A stretch of 64,000 nucleotides of DNA from Burkholderia stagnalis. Lineage in GTDB: Bacteria > Pseudomonadota > Gammaproteobacteria > Burkholderiales > Burkholderiaceae. The DNA is taken from contig NZ_CADESW010000004.1 of the NCBI RefSeq assembly GCF_902830275.1, positions 62,001-126,000 on the forward strand, in the 5' to 3' direction. The translations under genes were made by a program, and so were the position numbers. Under the pieces are notes generated by a model. The model was given only the letters and a program-made list of their open reading frames with translations, did no database searches and was not told the origin of the DNA. Position 1 is the first letter of the stretch, and every line of letters begins with the position of its first letter. This document shows positions 35,249-45,495 of the stretch, piece after piece.

Positions 35249-36336
35249 CGCGCGACCCCGACGAAGCGGCCCTGCCGGTCGATCGCGAACATCTCGACGG
35301 CGACCGATGCGGGCACGATGTCGCGCGCGACGGCGAGCGCTTGCGCGCAGACGAGGTCGCCGAGCTGCACGCCGTCGGCAAGCGCGAGCTTCAGCGCTTC
35401 CTGGCTCGTGTTCGCGGCGCGCATCGCGGCCTGCAGCGCGTCGCTCGCGCCGGCTTCGGCCGCCCATTGCGCGAGCAGCGGCAGGTCGATGCTCGAATGG
35501 CGGCTGTGCAGGTCGAGATGGCCGGCCGCGAGCTTGCTGAGCTTGCCGAAGCCGCCGCACATCGACAGCCGCGCGATCGGCGCGCGCCGCAGATGCTTCA
35601 GCACCGCGCCCGCGAAATCGCCCATCTCGATCAACGCCATGTCGGGCAGCTGATAGTGCGCGCGCATCGCGTCCTCGCTCGCGTTGCCGGTGCACGCGGC
35701 GATGTGTTCGATGCCGTTCGCGCGCGCGACGTCGATGCCCTGGTGGATCGACGCGATATAGGCGGAGCACGAGAACGGCCGCACGATGCCGGTCGTGCCG
35801 AGGATCGACAGCCCGCCGACGATGCCGAGGCGCGGGTTCATCGTCTTCAGCGCGAGCGCCTCGCCGCCCTCGACGCCGATCGTCACGTCGAAGCCGCCCG
35901 CATAGCCGTGCCCGGCCGCGAGCGCTTCCAGGTGGGACGTGATCATCTGGCGCGGCACCGGGTTGATCGCCGGTTCGCCGACCGGCAGCGTGAGCCCCGC
36001 GCGCGTGACCGTGCCGACGCCGGGCCCCGCATGGAAGCGCACGCCGGGCGCCGCCGCGAGCGCGACGCGCGCGAACACCAGTGCGCCGTGCGTGACGTCC
36101 GGATCGTCGCCGGCATCCTTGATCGTGCCGGCTTCGGCGCCCTCGGCGGCGAGCCTGCAGAATTCGAGACGCATCATCACGCGCTGGCCCTTGGGCAGCA
36201 CGATCTCGACCGCGTCGTCCGCCGCGCCCGTCAACAGCAGCCGCGCGGCCGCCAGCGACGTCGCGGTCGCGCAGCTGCCGGTCGTGTAGCCGAAGCGCAG
36301 CGGCGCCGGCTGTTCGGGGGTTTCGTCGCGCATCAT
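35245..36336 (-). CDS. cbiD: Cobalt-precorrin-5B C1-methyltransferase CbiD
   Basis: 363 residues from the first of two adjacent ATGs; ATG at 36336 overlaps the cobL stop as ATGA. Family markers: [23 protein letters not shown] at the start, [34 protein letters not shown], and [26 protein letters not shown]. CbiD methylates C-1 in the anaerobic route, where it replaces CobF. Its presence among aerobic-type genes (cobG, cobK, cobL, cobN) indicates a mixed pathway; no cobF was found in the window. Confidence 0.95.
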   Translation of the reverse strand: MMRDETPEQPAPLRFGYTTGSCATATSLAAARLLLTGAADDAVEIVLPKGQRVMMRLEFCRLAAEGAEAGTIKDAGDDPDVTHGALVFARVALAAAPGVRFHAGPGVGTVTRAGLTLPVGEPAINPVPRQMITSHLEALAAGHGYAGGFDVTIGVEGGEALALKTMNPRLGIVGGLSILGTTGIVRPFSCSAYIASIHQGIDVARANGIEHIAACTGNASEDAMRAHYQLPDMALIEMGDFAGAVLKHLRRAPIARLSMCGGFGKLSKLAAGHLDLHSRHSSIDLPLLAQWAAEAGASDALQAAMRAANTSQEALKLALADGVQLGDLVCAQALAVARDIVPASVAVEMFAIDRQGRFVGVAR

Positions 36337-37562
36337 GCCGCCGCGTCGGGTGCGCCAGGCGCGGGCTTGCGCGTGTCGTACAGCGTGACGGGCAGCGCCT
36401 GCCGCCAGGTGTCGAAGCGGCCGAGCGGCTCGGCCTGCGCGAGCGACACGCGCGTGAGCGTGCCGCCGTGGCGCTCGCGCCACGCGGCGAGCGCCATTTC
36501 ACCCTGCAGCGTGACGGCGTTCGCGACGAGGCGGCCGCCGGGCTTCAGCGCCGACCAGCACGCGTCGAGCACGCCGGGCACGGTCGCGCCGCCGCCGATG
36601 AAGATCGCGTCGGGCGCGGCGAGCCCCGCGAGCGCGTCGGGCGCGCGCCCGGCGACGAGCTGCAGGCCCGGCACGCCGAGCGCGTCGCGATTGTGCTCGA
36701 TGAAGCGCTGCCGCTCCGCGTGCGACTCGATCGCGATCGCCTGGCACGACGGATGCGCACGCATCCATTCGATGCCGATCGATCCGCAGCCGGCGCCGAC
36801 GTCCCACAGCAATTCGTCCGGCGCGGGCGCGAGGCGCGCGAGCGTCAGCGCGCGCATGTCGCGCTTGGTCAGTTGCCCGTCGTGGCGATAGGCGTCGTCG
36901 GGCAGGCCCGGCGTCAGCGCGCGCCGCGGCGCGTCGGGCGCCGCACGGCAGTCGATCGCGACGAGGTTCAGCGCCGCGGTTTCGTCGACGGACCACGCAT
37001 CCGCGATGCCGTCGACCCGGCGTTCGAGCGGGCCGCCGAGATGCTCGAACACGCTGATCCGGCTCGGCCCGAAGCCGCGCGCGGCCAGCTCCGCCGCGAC
37101 GGCGGCCGGCGTGCGGCCGTCCGCGCTCAGCACGAACAGGCGCCGGCCCGGCAGCAGGTGGCGCGCGAGCGTCGCGAGCGGCCGGCCGACCAGCGACACC
37201 GCGCCGACGTCCTGCAGCGCCCAGCCGAGGCGCGCGGCCGCCAGCGACAGCGACGACGGCGCGGGCAGCACCCGCCACTCGCCGGGAGAAAGCCGGCGCG
37301 CGAGCGTCGCACCGACGCCGAACAGCATCGGGTCGCCGCTCGCGAGCACGCACACGGGCGCATCGCGGCGCGCGAGCACGCCCGCGACGTCGAACGGCTG
37401 CGGCCAGGCCTCGCGCGCGGCCGTGACCCGCGCGGGCAGCATGTCGAGGTGCCGTGGCGCACCGATCACGCGCGTCGCATCGAACAGCGCGCGCCGCGCG
37501 GCGCGGCCGAGCCCCGAATAACCGTCGTCGCCGATGCCGACCACCGTCAGCCACGCCGTCAT
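36333..37562 (-). CDS. cobL: Precorrin-6Y C5,15-methyltransferase (decarboxylating), CbiE-CbiT fusion
   Basis: 409 residues. Residues 1 to about 200 form a CbiE-type methylase ([40 protein letters not shown]). From about 220 a CbiT-type Rossmann methylase follows ([38 protein letters not shown]). Together they methylate C-5 and C-15 and decarboxylate the C-12 side chain. GGAGAAGG precedes the ATG at 37562. It is the first gene of the leftward cobalamin arm, which lacks the riboswitch seen on the rightward arm. Confidence 0.95.
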   Translation of the reverse strand: MTAWLTVVGIGDDGYSGLGRAARRALFDATRVIGAPRHLDMLPARVTAAREAWPQPFDVAGVLARRDAPVCVLASGDPMLFGVGATLARRLSPGEWRVLPAPSSLSLAAARLGWALQDVGAVSLVGRPLATLARHLLPGRRLFVLSADGRTPAAVAAELAARGFGPSRISVFEHLGGPLERRVDGIADAWSVDETAALNLVAIDCRAAPDAPRRALTPGLPDDAYRHDGQLTKRDMRALTLARLAPAPDELLWDVGAGCGSIGIEWMRAHPSCQAIAIESHAERQRFIEHNRDALGVPGLQLVAGRAPDALAGLAAPDAIFIGGGATVPGVLDACWSALKPGGRLVANAVTLQGEMALAAWRERHGGTLTRVSLAQAEPLGRFDTWRQALPVTLYDTRKPAPGAPDAAA

Positions 37563-37647
37563 GCGCCCTTCTCCATCGTTCGATTCCGTCATGTTGCTGC
37601 ACGCGGCCGCCATGACGCCGCGCATAGGTCTTCGTTGCGAAAAAAGG

Positions 37648-37653
37648 CATAAT
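37648..37653 (+). promoter_or_regulatory. Candidate -10 element before the cobG riboswitch
   Basis: CATAAT lies in the only AT-rich patch of the cobL/cobG divergent region and just upstream of the cobalamin riboswitch, where a transcript carrying the riboswitch must start. No good -35 hexamer is found at 16-18 bases upstream, so the promoter call is tentative. Confidence 0.35.
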
Positions 37654-37664
37654 ACAGCGTTCGT

Positions 37665-37832
37665 TCGCCGGTGCCCCTCGGGGCCGAAGAGGGAACACAG
37701 GGCGCGCACCGCGCCGCTGTGGCTGCCCCCGCAACTGTAGGCAGCGAGCCCGTCTCCACCTTGGCGCCACTGGCTAGTCCGGGAAGGCCCGGAGCGGGCG
37801 TCGACCTGTCAGCCAGGAGACCTGCCGGCCTG
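37665..37832 (+). ncRNA. Cobalamin riboswitch upstream of cobG
   Basis: Conserved elements appear in order: GAGGGAACACAGG, GCTGCCCCCGCAACTGTA, GCCACTG, GGGAAGGCC and the B12 box AGCCAGGAGACCTGCCGGC (to about 37830). It ends 47 bases before the cobG start. No intrinsic terminator follows, so it likely hides the ribosome-binding site when adenosylcobalamin is bound, shutting off cobG-cobH-cobI-cbiG/cobJ. Confidence 0.95.
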
Positions 37833-37878
37833 AAAGTGCGTGCGTGCCAGCCGGCATCGGGCGGGGTGTACCGATGCG

Positions 37879-39303
37879 ATGGCCGCGGCGCGACACTGCT
37901 CGGATGCCCCGTTGAGCTCCACCCCCATTCCGTCCCCTGCTTCGCCCACCGTGCGCCCGTCGGCCTGCCCGGGGCTCGTGCGCGTCGTCGCCGCGGCCGA
38001 CGGCGGCCTGTGCCGGATCAAGCTGCCGGGCGGCCGGTTCGACGCGCGGCAGGCGCGCGCGATCGCCGCCGTCGCGCAGGCGCACGGCTCCGGCGTGATC
38101 GAGGCGACCAACCGCGCGAACCTGCAGGTGCGCGGCATCCGCGCCGGCGAAGCCGGTGCGCTCACCCGCGCGCTGCTCGACGCGGGGCTCGGCCCGCTCG
38201 TCGACGCCGACGGCGATGCGGCCGCGCTCGCGGCCAGCGACGACGTGCGCAACCTGATGCTGAATCCGCTTGCAGGACGCGACCCCGACGCGCTCGTCGA
38301 CAGCGCTGCGCTCGCCGCGCCGCTGCTCGACATGCTCGCGCGCGAGCCGCGCCGTTTCGAGCTGTCGCCGAAATTCGCGATCCAGCTCGACGGCGGCGAG
38401 CGCATCGCGGCGCTCGATCATCCGCACGACATCTGGCTCGCCGCGTGGCGTCGCGGCGACGGCGCAGTGCGCATCGCGGCCGGGCTCGCCGGCTGCCCGC
38501 CGGTCGCGGCCGGCGCTGCGCCCGCGCTCGTCGACGTCGCACCGGCGGATACCGTCGCGCTGGTCCGCGCGCTGCTGCTCGCGTTCCTCGATCTCGCGCC
38601 GGCCGACACGACGCGCATGCGTGCGCTGCTGGCCACCTGCGGCGCGCACACGCTGCTCGCGCGCGCGCAAGCCACGCTCCCGTTTCCGCTTGCCGCCGAT
38701 CCAGCGCTGCAAGACTGGCGGCGTGCGCCGTCCGATCCCGCGCTGCGCTTCGGTGCGCAGCCGGTGCGCGACGCGGGGCGCTGCAGCGTCGGCGCGCAGT
38801 TCGCGCTCGGCCGTCTCGACGGCGCGCGGCTCGAGCGGCTCGCGGCCCTCGCCGACGCGCACGGCGACGGCACGCTGTCGATGACGCCGTGGCAAGGCGT
38901 GTTCGTGCACGGCGTCGCGACGGGCGCGGCCCCCACGGTGCGCGACGCGCTCGCCGCGCTCGGCCTCGTCGTGTCGCCCGGCGATCCGCTCGCGCGGATG
39001 GTGGCCTGCGCGGGCAGCGCCGGTTGCGCGAAGGCGCGCGCCGACACGAAGCGCGACGCGCTCGCGCTCGCCGCGCGCATCGGCACGGTGCGCGACCTGC
39101 ACCTGACCGGCTGCGAGCGCCACTGCGCACTGCCGCATCCCGCCGCGTACACGCTCGTCGCGGTCGGGCCGGCGCACTATGACCTTTACCGGCGCGACGG
39201 CGCAGCGGGCCTCGGCACCGCGCTCGCGCGCCACTTGACGATCGATGAAGCCGCGGCCCGCCTGGGCGAGGCGCGGCCAAGCCAGGACCCCTACGATGCT
39301 TGA
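37879..39303 (+). CDS. cobG: Precorrin-3B synthase
   Basis: 474 residues from the ATG at 37879. GTG 37840 or a TTG near 37913 are alternatives, because similarity begins only around RPSACPGLVRVV. It is a sulfite/nitrite-reductase-like monooxygenase. The iron-sulfur/siroheme Cys are in MVACAGSAGCAKARADT and LTGCERHCALP near the C-terminus. It uses O2 to form precorrin-3B, so cobalamin synthesis here is of the aerobic type. First gene behind the riboswitch; it overlaps cobH by 8 bases. Confidence 0.93.
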   Translation: MAAARHCSDAPLSSTPIPSPASPTVRPSACPGLVRVVAAADGGLCRIKLPGGRFDARQARAIAAVAQAHGSGVIEATNRANLQVRGIRAGEAGALTRALLDAGLGPLVDADGDAAALAASDDVRNLMLNPLAGRDPDALVDSAALAAPLLDMLAREPRRFELSPKFAIQLDGGERIAALDHPHDIWLAAWRRGDGAVRIAAGLAGCPPVAAGAAPALVDVAPADTVALVRALLLAFLDLAPADTTRMRALLATCGAHTLLARAQATLPFPLAADPALQDWRRAPSDPALRFGAQPVRDAGRCSVGAQFALGRLDGARLERLAALADAHGDGTLSMTPWQGVFVHGVATGAAPTVRDALAALGLVVSPGDPLARMVACAGSAGCAKARADTKRDALALAARIGTVRDLHLTGCERHCALPHPAAYTLVAVGPAHYDLYRRDGAAGLGTALARHLTIDEAAARLGEARPSQDPYDA

Positions 39304-39922
39304 CTACATACGCGACGGGCAGGAAATCTACCGCCAGTCGTTCGCGACGATCCGCGCCGAGGCCGACCTGTCGCGCATCCCGGCCGACCTCGAAAAACTC
39401 GCGGTGCGCGTGATCCACGCGTGCGGCATGGTCGACGTGGTCGACGATCTGCGCTTCTCCGCCGGTGCGGGCGCAGCGGGCCGCGCGGCGCTGGCCGCCG
39501 GCGCGCCGATTCTCTGCGACGCGAAGATGGTGGCCGAAGGCATCACGCGCGCGCGGCTGCCGGCCGGCAATCGCGTGGTCTGCACGCTCGGCGAGCCCGA
39601 GGTGCCCGACCTCGCGCGGCAGCTCGGCAACACGCGCTCGGCCGCCGCGCTCGAACTGTGGCGAGCGCAGCTCGCGGGCAGCGTCGTCGTGATCGGCAAT
39701 GCGCCGACCGCGCTGTTCCACCTGCTCGACATGATCGACGCCGGCGCGCCGCGCCCCGCGCTGATCCTCGGCTTCCCGGTCGGCTTCATCGGCGCGGCCG
39801 AGTCGAAGGCGCTGCTCGCCGCCGACAGCCGCGGCGTGCCGTACGTCGCGCTGCTCGGCCGGCGCGGCGGCAGCGCGATGGCGGCCGCCGCGGTCAACGC
39901 GCTCGCGACGGAGGCCGAATGA
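39296..39922 (+). CDS. cobH: Precorrin-8X methylmutase
   Basis: 208 residues. Starts [25 protein letters not shown]. The catalytic His is in [18 protein letters not shown] (about residue 43), and [38 protein letters not shown] is the family core. It moves the methyl from C-11 to C-12 to give hydrogenobyrinic acid. The ATG at 39296 lies within the end of cobG; upstream in-frame sequence is cobG-antiparallel noise. Stop overlaps cobI by ATGA. Confidence 0.96.
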   Translation: MLDYIRDGQEIYRQSFATIRAEADLSRIPADLEKLAVRVIHACGMVDVVDDLRFSAGAGAAGRAALAAGAPILCDAKMVAEGITRARLPAGNRVVCTLGEPEVPDLARQLGNTRSAAALELWRAQLAGSVVVIGNAPTALFHLLDMIDAGAPRPALILGFPVGFIGAAESKALLAADSRGVPYVALLGRRGGSAMAAAAVNALATEAE

Positions 39923-40653
39923 CGGCCGCGCGCGGGCGCCTGTTCGGCCTCGGCGTGGGCCCGGGCGACCCCGAACTGATGACGCTGAAGGCGGTGCGGC
40001 TGCTGCAGGCCGCGCCGGTGGTCGCGTACTTCGTCGCGAAGGGCAAGAAAGGCAATGCGTACGGCATCGTCGAAGCGCATTTGCTCGACGCGCAGGTGCA
40101 GTTGCCGCTCGTCTATCCGGTGACGACCGAAGCGCTGCCGCCGCCGCTCTGCTACGAAACCGTGATCGCCGATTTCTACGACACGGCCGCCGAAGTCGTG
40201 GCCGCGCATCTCGACGCGGGCCGCGACGTCGCGGTGATCTGCGAAGGCGATCCGTTCTTCTACGGCTCGTACATGTACCTGCACGACCGCCTCGCGCCGC
40301 GCTACGACACCGAAGTCGTGCCCGGCGTGTGCTCGATGCTCGGCGGCACGGCCGTGCTCGGGCAGCCGCTCGTGTACCGGAACCAGAGCCTGTCGGTGCT
40401 GTCCGGCGTGCTGCCCGAGGATGAGCTGCGCACGCGGCTCGCGCAGGCCGACGCGGCCGTGATCATGAAGCTCGGCCGCAACTTCGACAAGGTGCGGCGT
40501 GTGCTCGACGAGCTGGGCCTCGCGAAACGCGCGCTGTACGTCGAGCGCGCGACGATGGCGAACCAGCGCATCGTGCCGCTCGACGCGGTCGACCCGATGG
40601 CGTCGCCGTATTTCTCGCTGCTCGTCGTGCCGGGGGAAAAATGGCAAGGATGA
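39919..40653 (+). CDS. cobI: Precorrin-2 C20-methyltransferase
   Basis: 244 residues. Methylase markers: [42 protein letters not shown] (CobI/CbiL-type) and [19 protein letters not shown]. It methylates C-20 of precorrin-2, the first step committed to the corrin ring after CobA. Overlaps cobH by four bases and the cbiG/cobJ gene by 4-13 bases depending on its start. Confidence 0.95.
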   Translation: MTAARGRLFGLGVGPGDPELMTLKAVRLLQAAPVVAYFVAKGKKGNAYGIVEAHLLDAQVQLPLVYPVTTEALPPPLCYETVIADFYDTAAEVVAAHLDAGRDVAVICEGDPFFYGSYMYLHDRLAPRYDTEVVPGVCSMLGGTAVLGQPLVYRNQSLSVLSGVLPEDELRTRLAQADAAVIMKLGRNFDKVRRVLDELGLAKRALYVERATMANQRIVPLDAVDPMASPYFSLLVVPGEKWQG

Positions 40654-42362
40654 CCACCCCGCCCGCGATCGTGATCCTCGGCGCGGGCGCGCTCGATACC
40701 GCGCGGCGCATCCAGGCGCGCTATCCGGGCGCGCAGGTGCATGCGCTGGCGTCGCGCGTCGCCGCCGACGTGCCGTTCGACGAACTCGGCGCGCATCTGC
40801 GCGAACTGTATGCGCGCGGCTTGCCGATCGTCGCGCTGTGCGCGGCCGGCATCGTGATCCGCTGCATCGCGCCCGCGCTCGCCGACAAGGGCGTCGAGCC
40901 GCCGGTGCTGGCCGTCGCGGAGGACGGCTCGGCCGTCGTGCCGCTGCTCGGCGGCCTCACCGGCGTGAACGTGATCGCACGCGAGCTGGCCGACTGGCTC
41001 GGCGTCGCGCCCGCGATCACGACGAGCGGCGAGCTGCGCTTCGGCGCATGCGTGCTCAATCCGCCCGACGGCTACGCGCTCGCGGATCTCGCGCAAGGCA
41101 AGCGCTTCGTGTCCGACCTGCTCGCGGGCGCAGCGACCCGCGTCGACGGCGCGGCACCATGGCTCGACGACGTCGCGCTGCCGTGCGACGACGCGGCCAC
41201 GCATGCGATCCGCGTGACGCCGCTCGCATGGCGCGGCGCGCAAGACGAACTCGTGATCCATCCGCGCAGCGTCGTGGTCGGGATCGGCGTGCAACCGGTC
41301 GCGCCGAGCGCCACGCTCGACGCACGCGTGCACGCGCTGCTCGATTTGCACGGCCTCGCGCCGCAGGCGCTCGCGGCCCTCGTCGCGCCGGCCGCGCTGA
41401 TCGGCGATGCCGCGCTCGAAGCGGCTTCGGACGCGCTCGGCGTGCCGCTGCGTTTCGTCGATGCCGACGACGCCGATGCCGACGCACAGGCAGCCGCCGT
41501 GCTCGAACGCGCGCTGCGCGTGCCGCACACGATGCACGCGCCGCACGACGGGCTGGCCTGCGCGGTGGCCGCGCAGCCCGTCGATCCGAACACGCTGGGC
41601 CGCGCGCGCGGCCGCCTCACCGTGGTCGGCCTCGGGCCCGGCGGCGCGGCATGGCTCACGCCCGCCGCGCGCGCCGCGCTCGCGGACGCCACCGACATCC
41701 TCGGCTACACGACCTACGTGAACATGGCCGGCCCGTTTCGCGCCGAGCAGCGCGTGCACGGCACCGACAATCGCGAGGAGATGCAGCGCGCGCGCCATGC
41801 GTTCGAGCTGGCGGCCGAAGGCCGTCGCGTCGCGGTGGTGTCGTCCGGCGATCCGGGCGTGTTCGCGATGGCCGCGGCCGTGCTCGAAGCGCTCGACGAG
41901 GCGCGCGACCCGCGCTGGGCGGCGGTCGCGCTGCGCGTCGAGCCCGGCGTGTCGGCGTCGCTCGCGACGGCCGCGCAGGCCGGCGCGCCGCTCGGCCACG
42001 ACTTCTGCGTGATCTCGCTGTCGGACAACCTGAAGCCGTGGGACGTGATCGAAACGCGCCTGCGGCATGCCGCCGAAGCCGATCTCGTGATGGCGTTCTA
42101 CAACCCGATCTCGCGCGCACGGCCGTGGCAGCTCGATCGCGCGCTCGACGTCGTGCGCGCGCAGCGCGCGGCGGACACCGTCGTCGTGCTCGGCCGCGAC
42201 ATCGGCCGGCCCGGCGCGACGCTCGTCAACACGACGCTCGGCGCGCTGCGCGCCGATCAGGTCGACATGCGCACGATGGTGATCGTCGGCTCGTCCACCA
42301 CGCGGCGCTTTTCCGTCAACAATGGACGGGATTGGGTCTACACCCCGCGCTGGTATCGCTGA
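40641..42362 (+). CDS. cobJ: CbiG-CobJ fusion: CbiG-like hydrolase plus precorrin-3B C17-methyltransferase
   Basis: 573 residues. Residues 1 to about 310 carry a whole CbiG: the N domain ([19 protein letters not shown]...[17 protein letters not shown]), a middle part and a C domain ([24 protein letters not shown]). From about 320 the CobJ methylase follows ([58 protein letters not shown]). CobJ contracts the ring and methylates C-17; CbiG opens the lactone in the anaerobic route. Start 40641 has GGGGGAA upstream; ATG 40650 would give an ATGA overlap. Confidence 0.93.
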   Translation: MARMTTPPAIVILGAGALDTARRIQARYPGAQVHALASRVAADVPFDELGAHLRELYARGLPIVALCAAGIVIRCIAPALADKGVEPPVLAVAEDGSAVVPLLGGLTGVNVIARELADWLGVAPAITTSGELRFGACVLNPPDGYALADLAQGKRFVSDLLAGAATRVDGAAPWLDDVALPCDDAATHAIRVTPLAWRGAQDELVIHPRSVVVGIGVQPVAPSATLDARVHALLDLHGLAPQALAALVAPAALIGDAALEAASDALGVPLRFVDADDADADAQAAAVLERALRVPHTMHAPHDGLACAVAAQPVDPNTLGRARGRLTVVGLGPGGAAWLTPAARAALADATDILGYTTYVNMAGPFRAEQRVHGTDNREEMQRARHAFELAAEGRRVAVVSSGDPGVFAMAAAVLEALDEARDPRWAAVALRVEPGVSASLATAAQAGAPLGHDFCVISLSDNLKPWDVIETRLRHAAEADLVMAFYNPISRARPWQLDRALDVVRAQRAADTVVVLGRDIGRPGATLVNTTLGALRADQVDMRTMVIVGSSTTRRFSVNNGRDWVYTPRWYR

Positions 42363-42572
42363 ACGCGCGCCGGGCCGCGTGCCCGGCGCCGTATCGAATG
42401 CATGCGATTGTTTCGCACAGCGATTCAAACAAAATTAAAACGTAATTAAGGATTCACGATTGATCTGCAATCCTCCAAGATGAGCGCGCCGCGATCCGGG
42501 TCCATCCCATGCCCGGCCGATTGCGGCGGTGATGCGCAGGCCAGCGTATCGCTCATCCACATGGAGAACACA

Positions 42573-43931
42573 ATGCAAAACAGCGTGTTGTCGCATCTCA
42601 TCCCGCGCGCGATCGCCGCGGGCTGCCTGCTCGCCGGTGCGAGCGTATCCCAGGCAGCGGGCGCATTCGCGCCCTACGTCGACGTGACGCTCTACCCGAC
42701 GCCACTCGTCGACAGGATCGGTGTTCAGCAAGGCATCCAGCAATTCACGCTCGCGTTCGTGGTCGCGGGCAACGGCTGCACGCCGTCGTGGGGCGGCGTG
42801 CAGGCGATCGGCAACGGCGCGACCGGCGACCTGCTGACGTCGATCGGCACGGCCATCACGAACTATCGCGCGAAAGGCGGCGAGGTTGCCGTGTCGTTCG
42901 GCGGCGCGAACGGCACGCCGCTGATGAGGGCGTGCACGAGCGTCCCCGCGCTGAAGACAGCACTCCAGACCGTGATCGACACGTACAGCCTCACGCATGT
43001 CGACTTCGACATCGAGGGCGCGTCGCAGCTCGACGCGGCGGCCGTCGCGCGCAACTTCCAGGCGGTCGCGCAGCTGCAGGCCGACTATGCGGCGAAGGGC
43101 AAGCCGCTGCACGTCACGCTGACGCTGCCGACCATGCCGACCGGGCTCATCCAGGACGGCCTGAACGTCCTCACCGCGGCGATCGCGAACAAGGTCAACC
43201 TCGACGCGGTGAACGTGATGACGATGGACTACGGCCCCGCCGGCATCGACATGGGCGCGGCCGCGATCAGCGCGGCGCAGGGGCTCTACTCGCAGCTCGA
43301 CACCGCGTACAAGTCCGCCGGCCAGCCGAAGAGCAGCGCGCAGCTGTGGCAGATGGTGGGCGTCACGCCGATGATCGGCGTGAACGACACGCAGGGCGAG
43401 ACGTTCACGCTCGACAACGCGCAGAGCGTGCTGAACACGGCCATCAACAACGGCTACGGCTTCATCAGCTACTGGTCGTCGACCCGCGACAAGCAGTGCG
43501 ACAGCAACACCGGCTATGCGTCGCCGATCTGCTCGGGCGTCACGCAGCAGCCGTACGCATTCGCGTCGATCTTCAAGAAGCTCGACGCCAAGTGGGGCAC
43601 GGGCGTCACGCAGGATCCGAACTACGGCGGCGGCTCGGACGGCGGCGGCACGCCGCAGCCGGGCGCACCGTGGTCCGCGAGCCAGGTCTACACGGCGGGC
43701 GCGACGGTCACGTACCAGGGCGTGACCTACCAGGCGCAATGGTGGACCAAGGGCGACATCCCGGGCCAGGCATCGGTGTGGAAGGCCGTGAACGGCGGCA
43801 CGCCGGATTGGTCGGCGGCCACCGCCTATCAGGCCGGCGCGTGCGTGATGTACCAGGGCGCGAAGTACTGCGCGAAATGGTGGACCCAGGGCGATACGCC
43901 GAGCGCGGGCGGCGTGTGGGCAAGAGCGTGA
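42573..43931 (+). CDS. Secreted GH18 chitinase with two C-terminal chitin-binding modules
   Basis: 452 residues. Start chosen at 42573 because GGAGA lies 6-10 bases before it; the signal peptide is IPRAIAAGCLLAGASVSQAAG. The GH18 catalytic motif is THVDFDIEG (about residues 140-148), the Glu being the acid. The barrel ends near residue 360; a Gly/Ser/Pro linker (GGGSDGGGTPQPG) leads to two tandem CBM5/12 repeats with paired Trp (QAQWWTKGD and CAKWWTQGD). It degrades extracellular chitin. It stands alone, 210 bases after the cobJ stop. Confidence 0.93.
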   Translation: MQNSVLSHLIPRAIAAGCLLAGASVSQAAGAFAPYVDVTLYPTPLVDRIGVQQGIQQFTLAFVVAGNGCTPSWGGVQAIGNGATGDLLTSIGTAITNYRAKGGEVAVSFGGANGTPLMRACTSVPALKTALQTVIDTYSLTHVDFDIEGASQLDAAAVARNFQAVAQLQADYAAKGKPLHVTLTLPTMPTGLIQDGLNVLTAAIANKVNLDAVNVMTMDYGPAGIDMGAAAISAAQGLYSQLDTAYKSAGQPKSSAQLWQMVGVTPMIGVNDTQGETFTLDNAQSVLNTAINNGYGFISYWSSTRDKQCDSNTGYASPICSGVTQQPYAFASIFKKLDAKWGTGVTQDPNYGGGSDGGGTPQPGAPWSASQVYTAGATVTYQGVTYQAQWWTKGDIPGQASVWKAVNGGTPDWSAATAYQAGACVMYQGAKYCAKWWTQGDTPSAGGVWARA

Positions 43932-44045
43932 TGCGGCGCGTTCCGGCCGCGTGACGTGATGCGGGCCGCGTCGGCATCGGCCGGCGCGGCCCGTGGCGCG
44001 CACTGCGCGGGTGTCGGGCGGGACGGCCCCGCCCCGACGCCCGCG

Positions 44046-44468
44046 TCAGCGCCGATCGTGTTCGGCGAGCAGGCGCGGCTTTGCGGCGACGTGCGCGGCG
44101 ACGTGCGCGTCGTAATGCAGGCGAATGCGTTCCGTCGGCCCGACGATCGACTGCCCGTACCAGTCGCCGTCGATCGGCAGCGCGATCGCGACCGCCGACA
44201 GTTCCGGCGCGCTTTCGCCGACGTTGTCGGCCCATCCTTGCGTGCGGCTTCGCGCGGCGTGTTCGACCAGTGCGGGCCGGCTCGTGGTCGTCGCATTCGT
44301 GAAGCGCTCGAACGACAGCTGGCCGCCGAGCGCCTGCTGCGCATCGGCCGGCAGCTCCGCGAAGATCGCCTTGCCGATCGAGTTCGCGTGCAGCGGACGC
44401 AGCTCGCCCGGCTGGCGCGTATAGATGCGCAGCCCCGCCGGCGCGCCTTGCTGCCCGTGTTCCGTCAT
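44046..44468 (-). CDS. Stand-alone IclR-type effector-binding domain (no DNA-binding part)
   Basis: 140 residues. The sequence follows the C-terminal half of IclR regulators: RIYTRQPGELRPLHANSIGKAIFAELP, FTNATTTSRPALVEHAARSRTQGWADNVGESAPELSAVAIALPI, and IVGPTERI. The winged-helix N-terminus is absent: upstream of the ATG no HTH can be read in any minus-strand frame. A GGAG at proper spacing precedes the ATG, so the fragment may be translated. It is either a decayed regulator or a ligand-binding partner. Two direct repeats lie just upstream. Confidence 0.7.
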   Translation of the reverse strand: MTEHGQQGAPAGLRIYTRQPGELRPLHANSIGKAIFAELPADAQQALGGQLSFERFTNATTTSRPALVEHAARSRTQGWADNVGESAPELSAVAIALPIDGDWYGQSIVGPTERIRLHYDAHVAAHVAAKPRLLAEHDRR

Positions 44469-44508
44469 GTGTGTCGCTCCCGGTTCCTGGTTTCGGCATC
44501 GGCGAACT

Positions 44509-44546
44509 ATTCTTGTATGTGAATTTGTATTCTTGTATGAGAATTT
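44509..44546. repeat. Two 18-bp direct repeats upstream of the IclR-like gene
   Basis: ATTCTTGTATGTGAATTT (44509-44526) and ATTCTTGTATGAGAATTT (44529-44546) differ at one base and have a 20-bp period, about two DNA turns. Each contains an inverted ATTCT...AGAAT pair. The patch is strikingly AT-rich. They look like operators, 40-80 bases upstream of the fragment's ATG. Confidence 0.75.
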
Positions 44547-44673
44547 CGATGTCAAGCAAGAGAAGACCGGATGCGATGGCCGCGCGCCGGGTGGCGTCTG
44601 TCCGGTTGCCGGGGCACGCCGCCCTTCGCTAAGCTGGCGTTCCGACGCCTCCCCACCCGAATCCGGGGACTTC

Positions 44674-44985
44674 ATGAAACGCATGCTGCTGGCCGCCGTG
44701 ACGTTCGCGGCGACGCTGACCGTCGCTCACGCGCAAACCCAGACCTACCATTTCGGAGAAGGACAGATGCAGCCGCAAGGCGCGGCGCAACCGGCGCAAC
44801 CCGCGCCGCTGCCGGGCGCGACACAGGGCACACCGCTGCCGCAAGGCTCGGCGCCGACCGCGCGGCCCGCGCCGCGACGGGCGCATGTGACCCCGCATCG
44901 GCATTACCGGCACGCGGTGGTCAAGCAGCGCCACCACGCGCGACATGTCAAGCGGACGCGGCGCGGCGTCTACAAGCACACCTGA
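44674..44985 (+). CDS. Small secreted basic His/Arg-rich protein
   Basis: 103 residues. Signal peptide MKRMLLAAVTFAATLTVAHA, then a Gln/Pro/Ala-rich stretch (about residues 30-65), then a basic tail with many His and Arg (HVTPHRHYRHAVVKQRHHARHVKRTRRG). GGGGA is placed 5 bases before the ATG. No family recognised. The tail could bind metal, nucleic acid or polyanions in the periplasm, but this is speculation. Confidence 0.65.
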   Translation: MKRMLLAAVTFAATLTVAHAQTQTYHFGEGQMQPQGAAQPAQPAPLPGATQGTPLPQGSAPTARPAPRRAHVTPHRHYRHAVVKQRHHARHVKRTRRGVYKHT

Positions 44986-45495
44986 TTCGGCCGGCCATGC
45001 CGGTCGACGACATTCATGTGACGTTCACGGGCCTGTCATGCGTTATTTCGGATGGCGATGCACCTGGCGCTCGCACGTCCGCGCAATGTGACCTATGCTT
45101 TCGGCAACGTATCGATTTCACCCATGAACCGGCCGGCGCGTTTTCGCTCGTCACGCGCCGCGCAAGCATCGTGTACCGGCATGACAGCCGCGCCCCGCCG
45201 ATCGCGGGCGCGGTGTCACGACACCATTGGCCGTCCGGCACGGCCCGGCGCGATCGCTGTCGCAAGAGGCGGCACGCCACGAATCATCCGAGGAAACCGC
45301 ATTGGAGCATTCCGCGCCGCCCCGTGTGAAGCATCACGCCCGTGCCGGCCGAACGGATGCCGGATCGTGCGGTTTTCCTGCCCGTCGGCTCAGGGTCGGC
45401 GGTAACCGGCGCGAATCACGCGTTGCATCCGGGCCGTCGAGCCCGGTTGCAACCGTGAAGCACACCCGACCTCCTCCACTGACAGCGAGCCCATC
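44986..45495. other. 510 bases without a supported gene
   Basis: Several short open frames cross this region on both strands; none has a ribosome-binding site, domain or signal peptide. Composition is less extreme than in the genes around it. No repeats longer than about 12 bases or terminator with a T-run were noticed. It may hold the promoter of the small gene at 45496. Confidence 0.4.
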
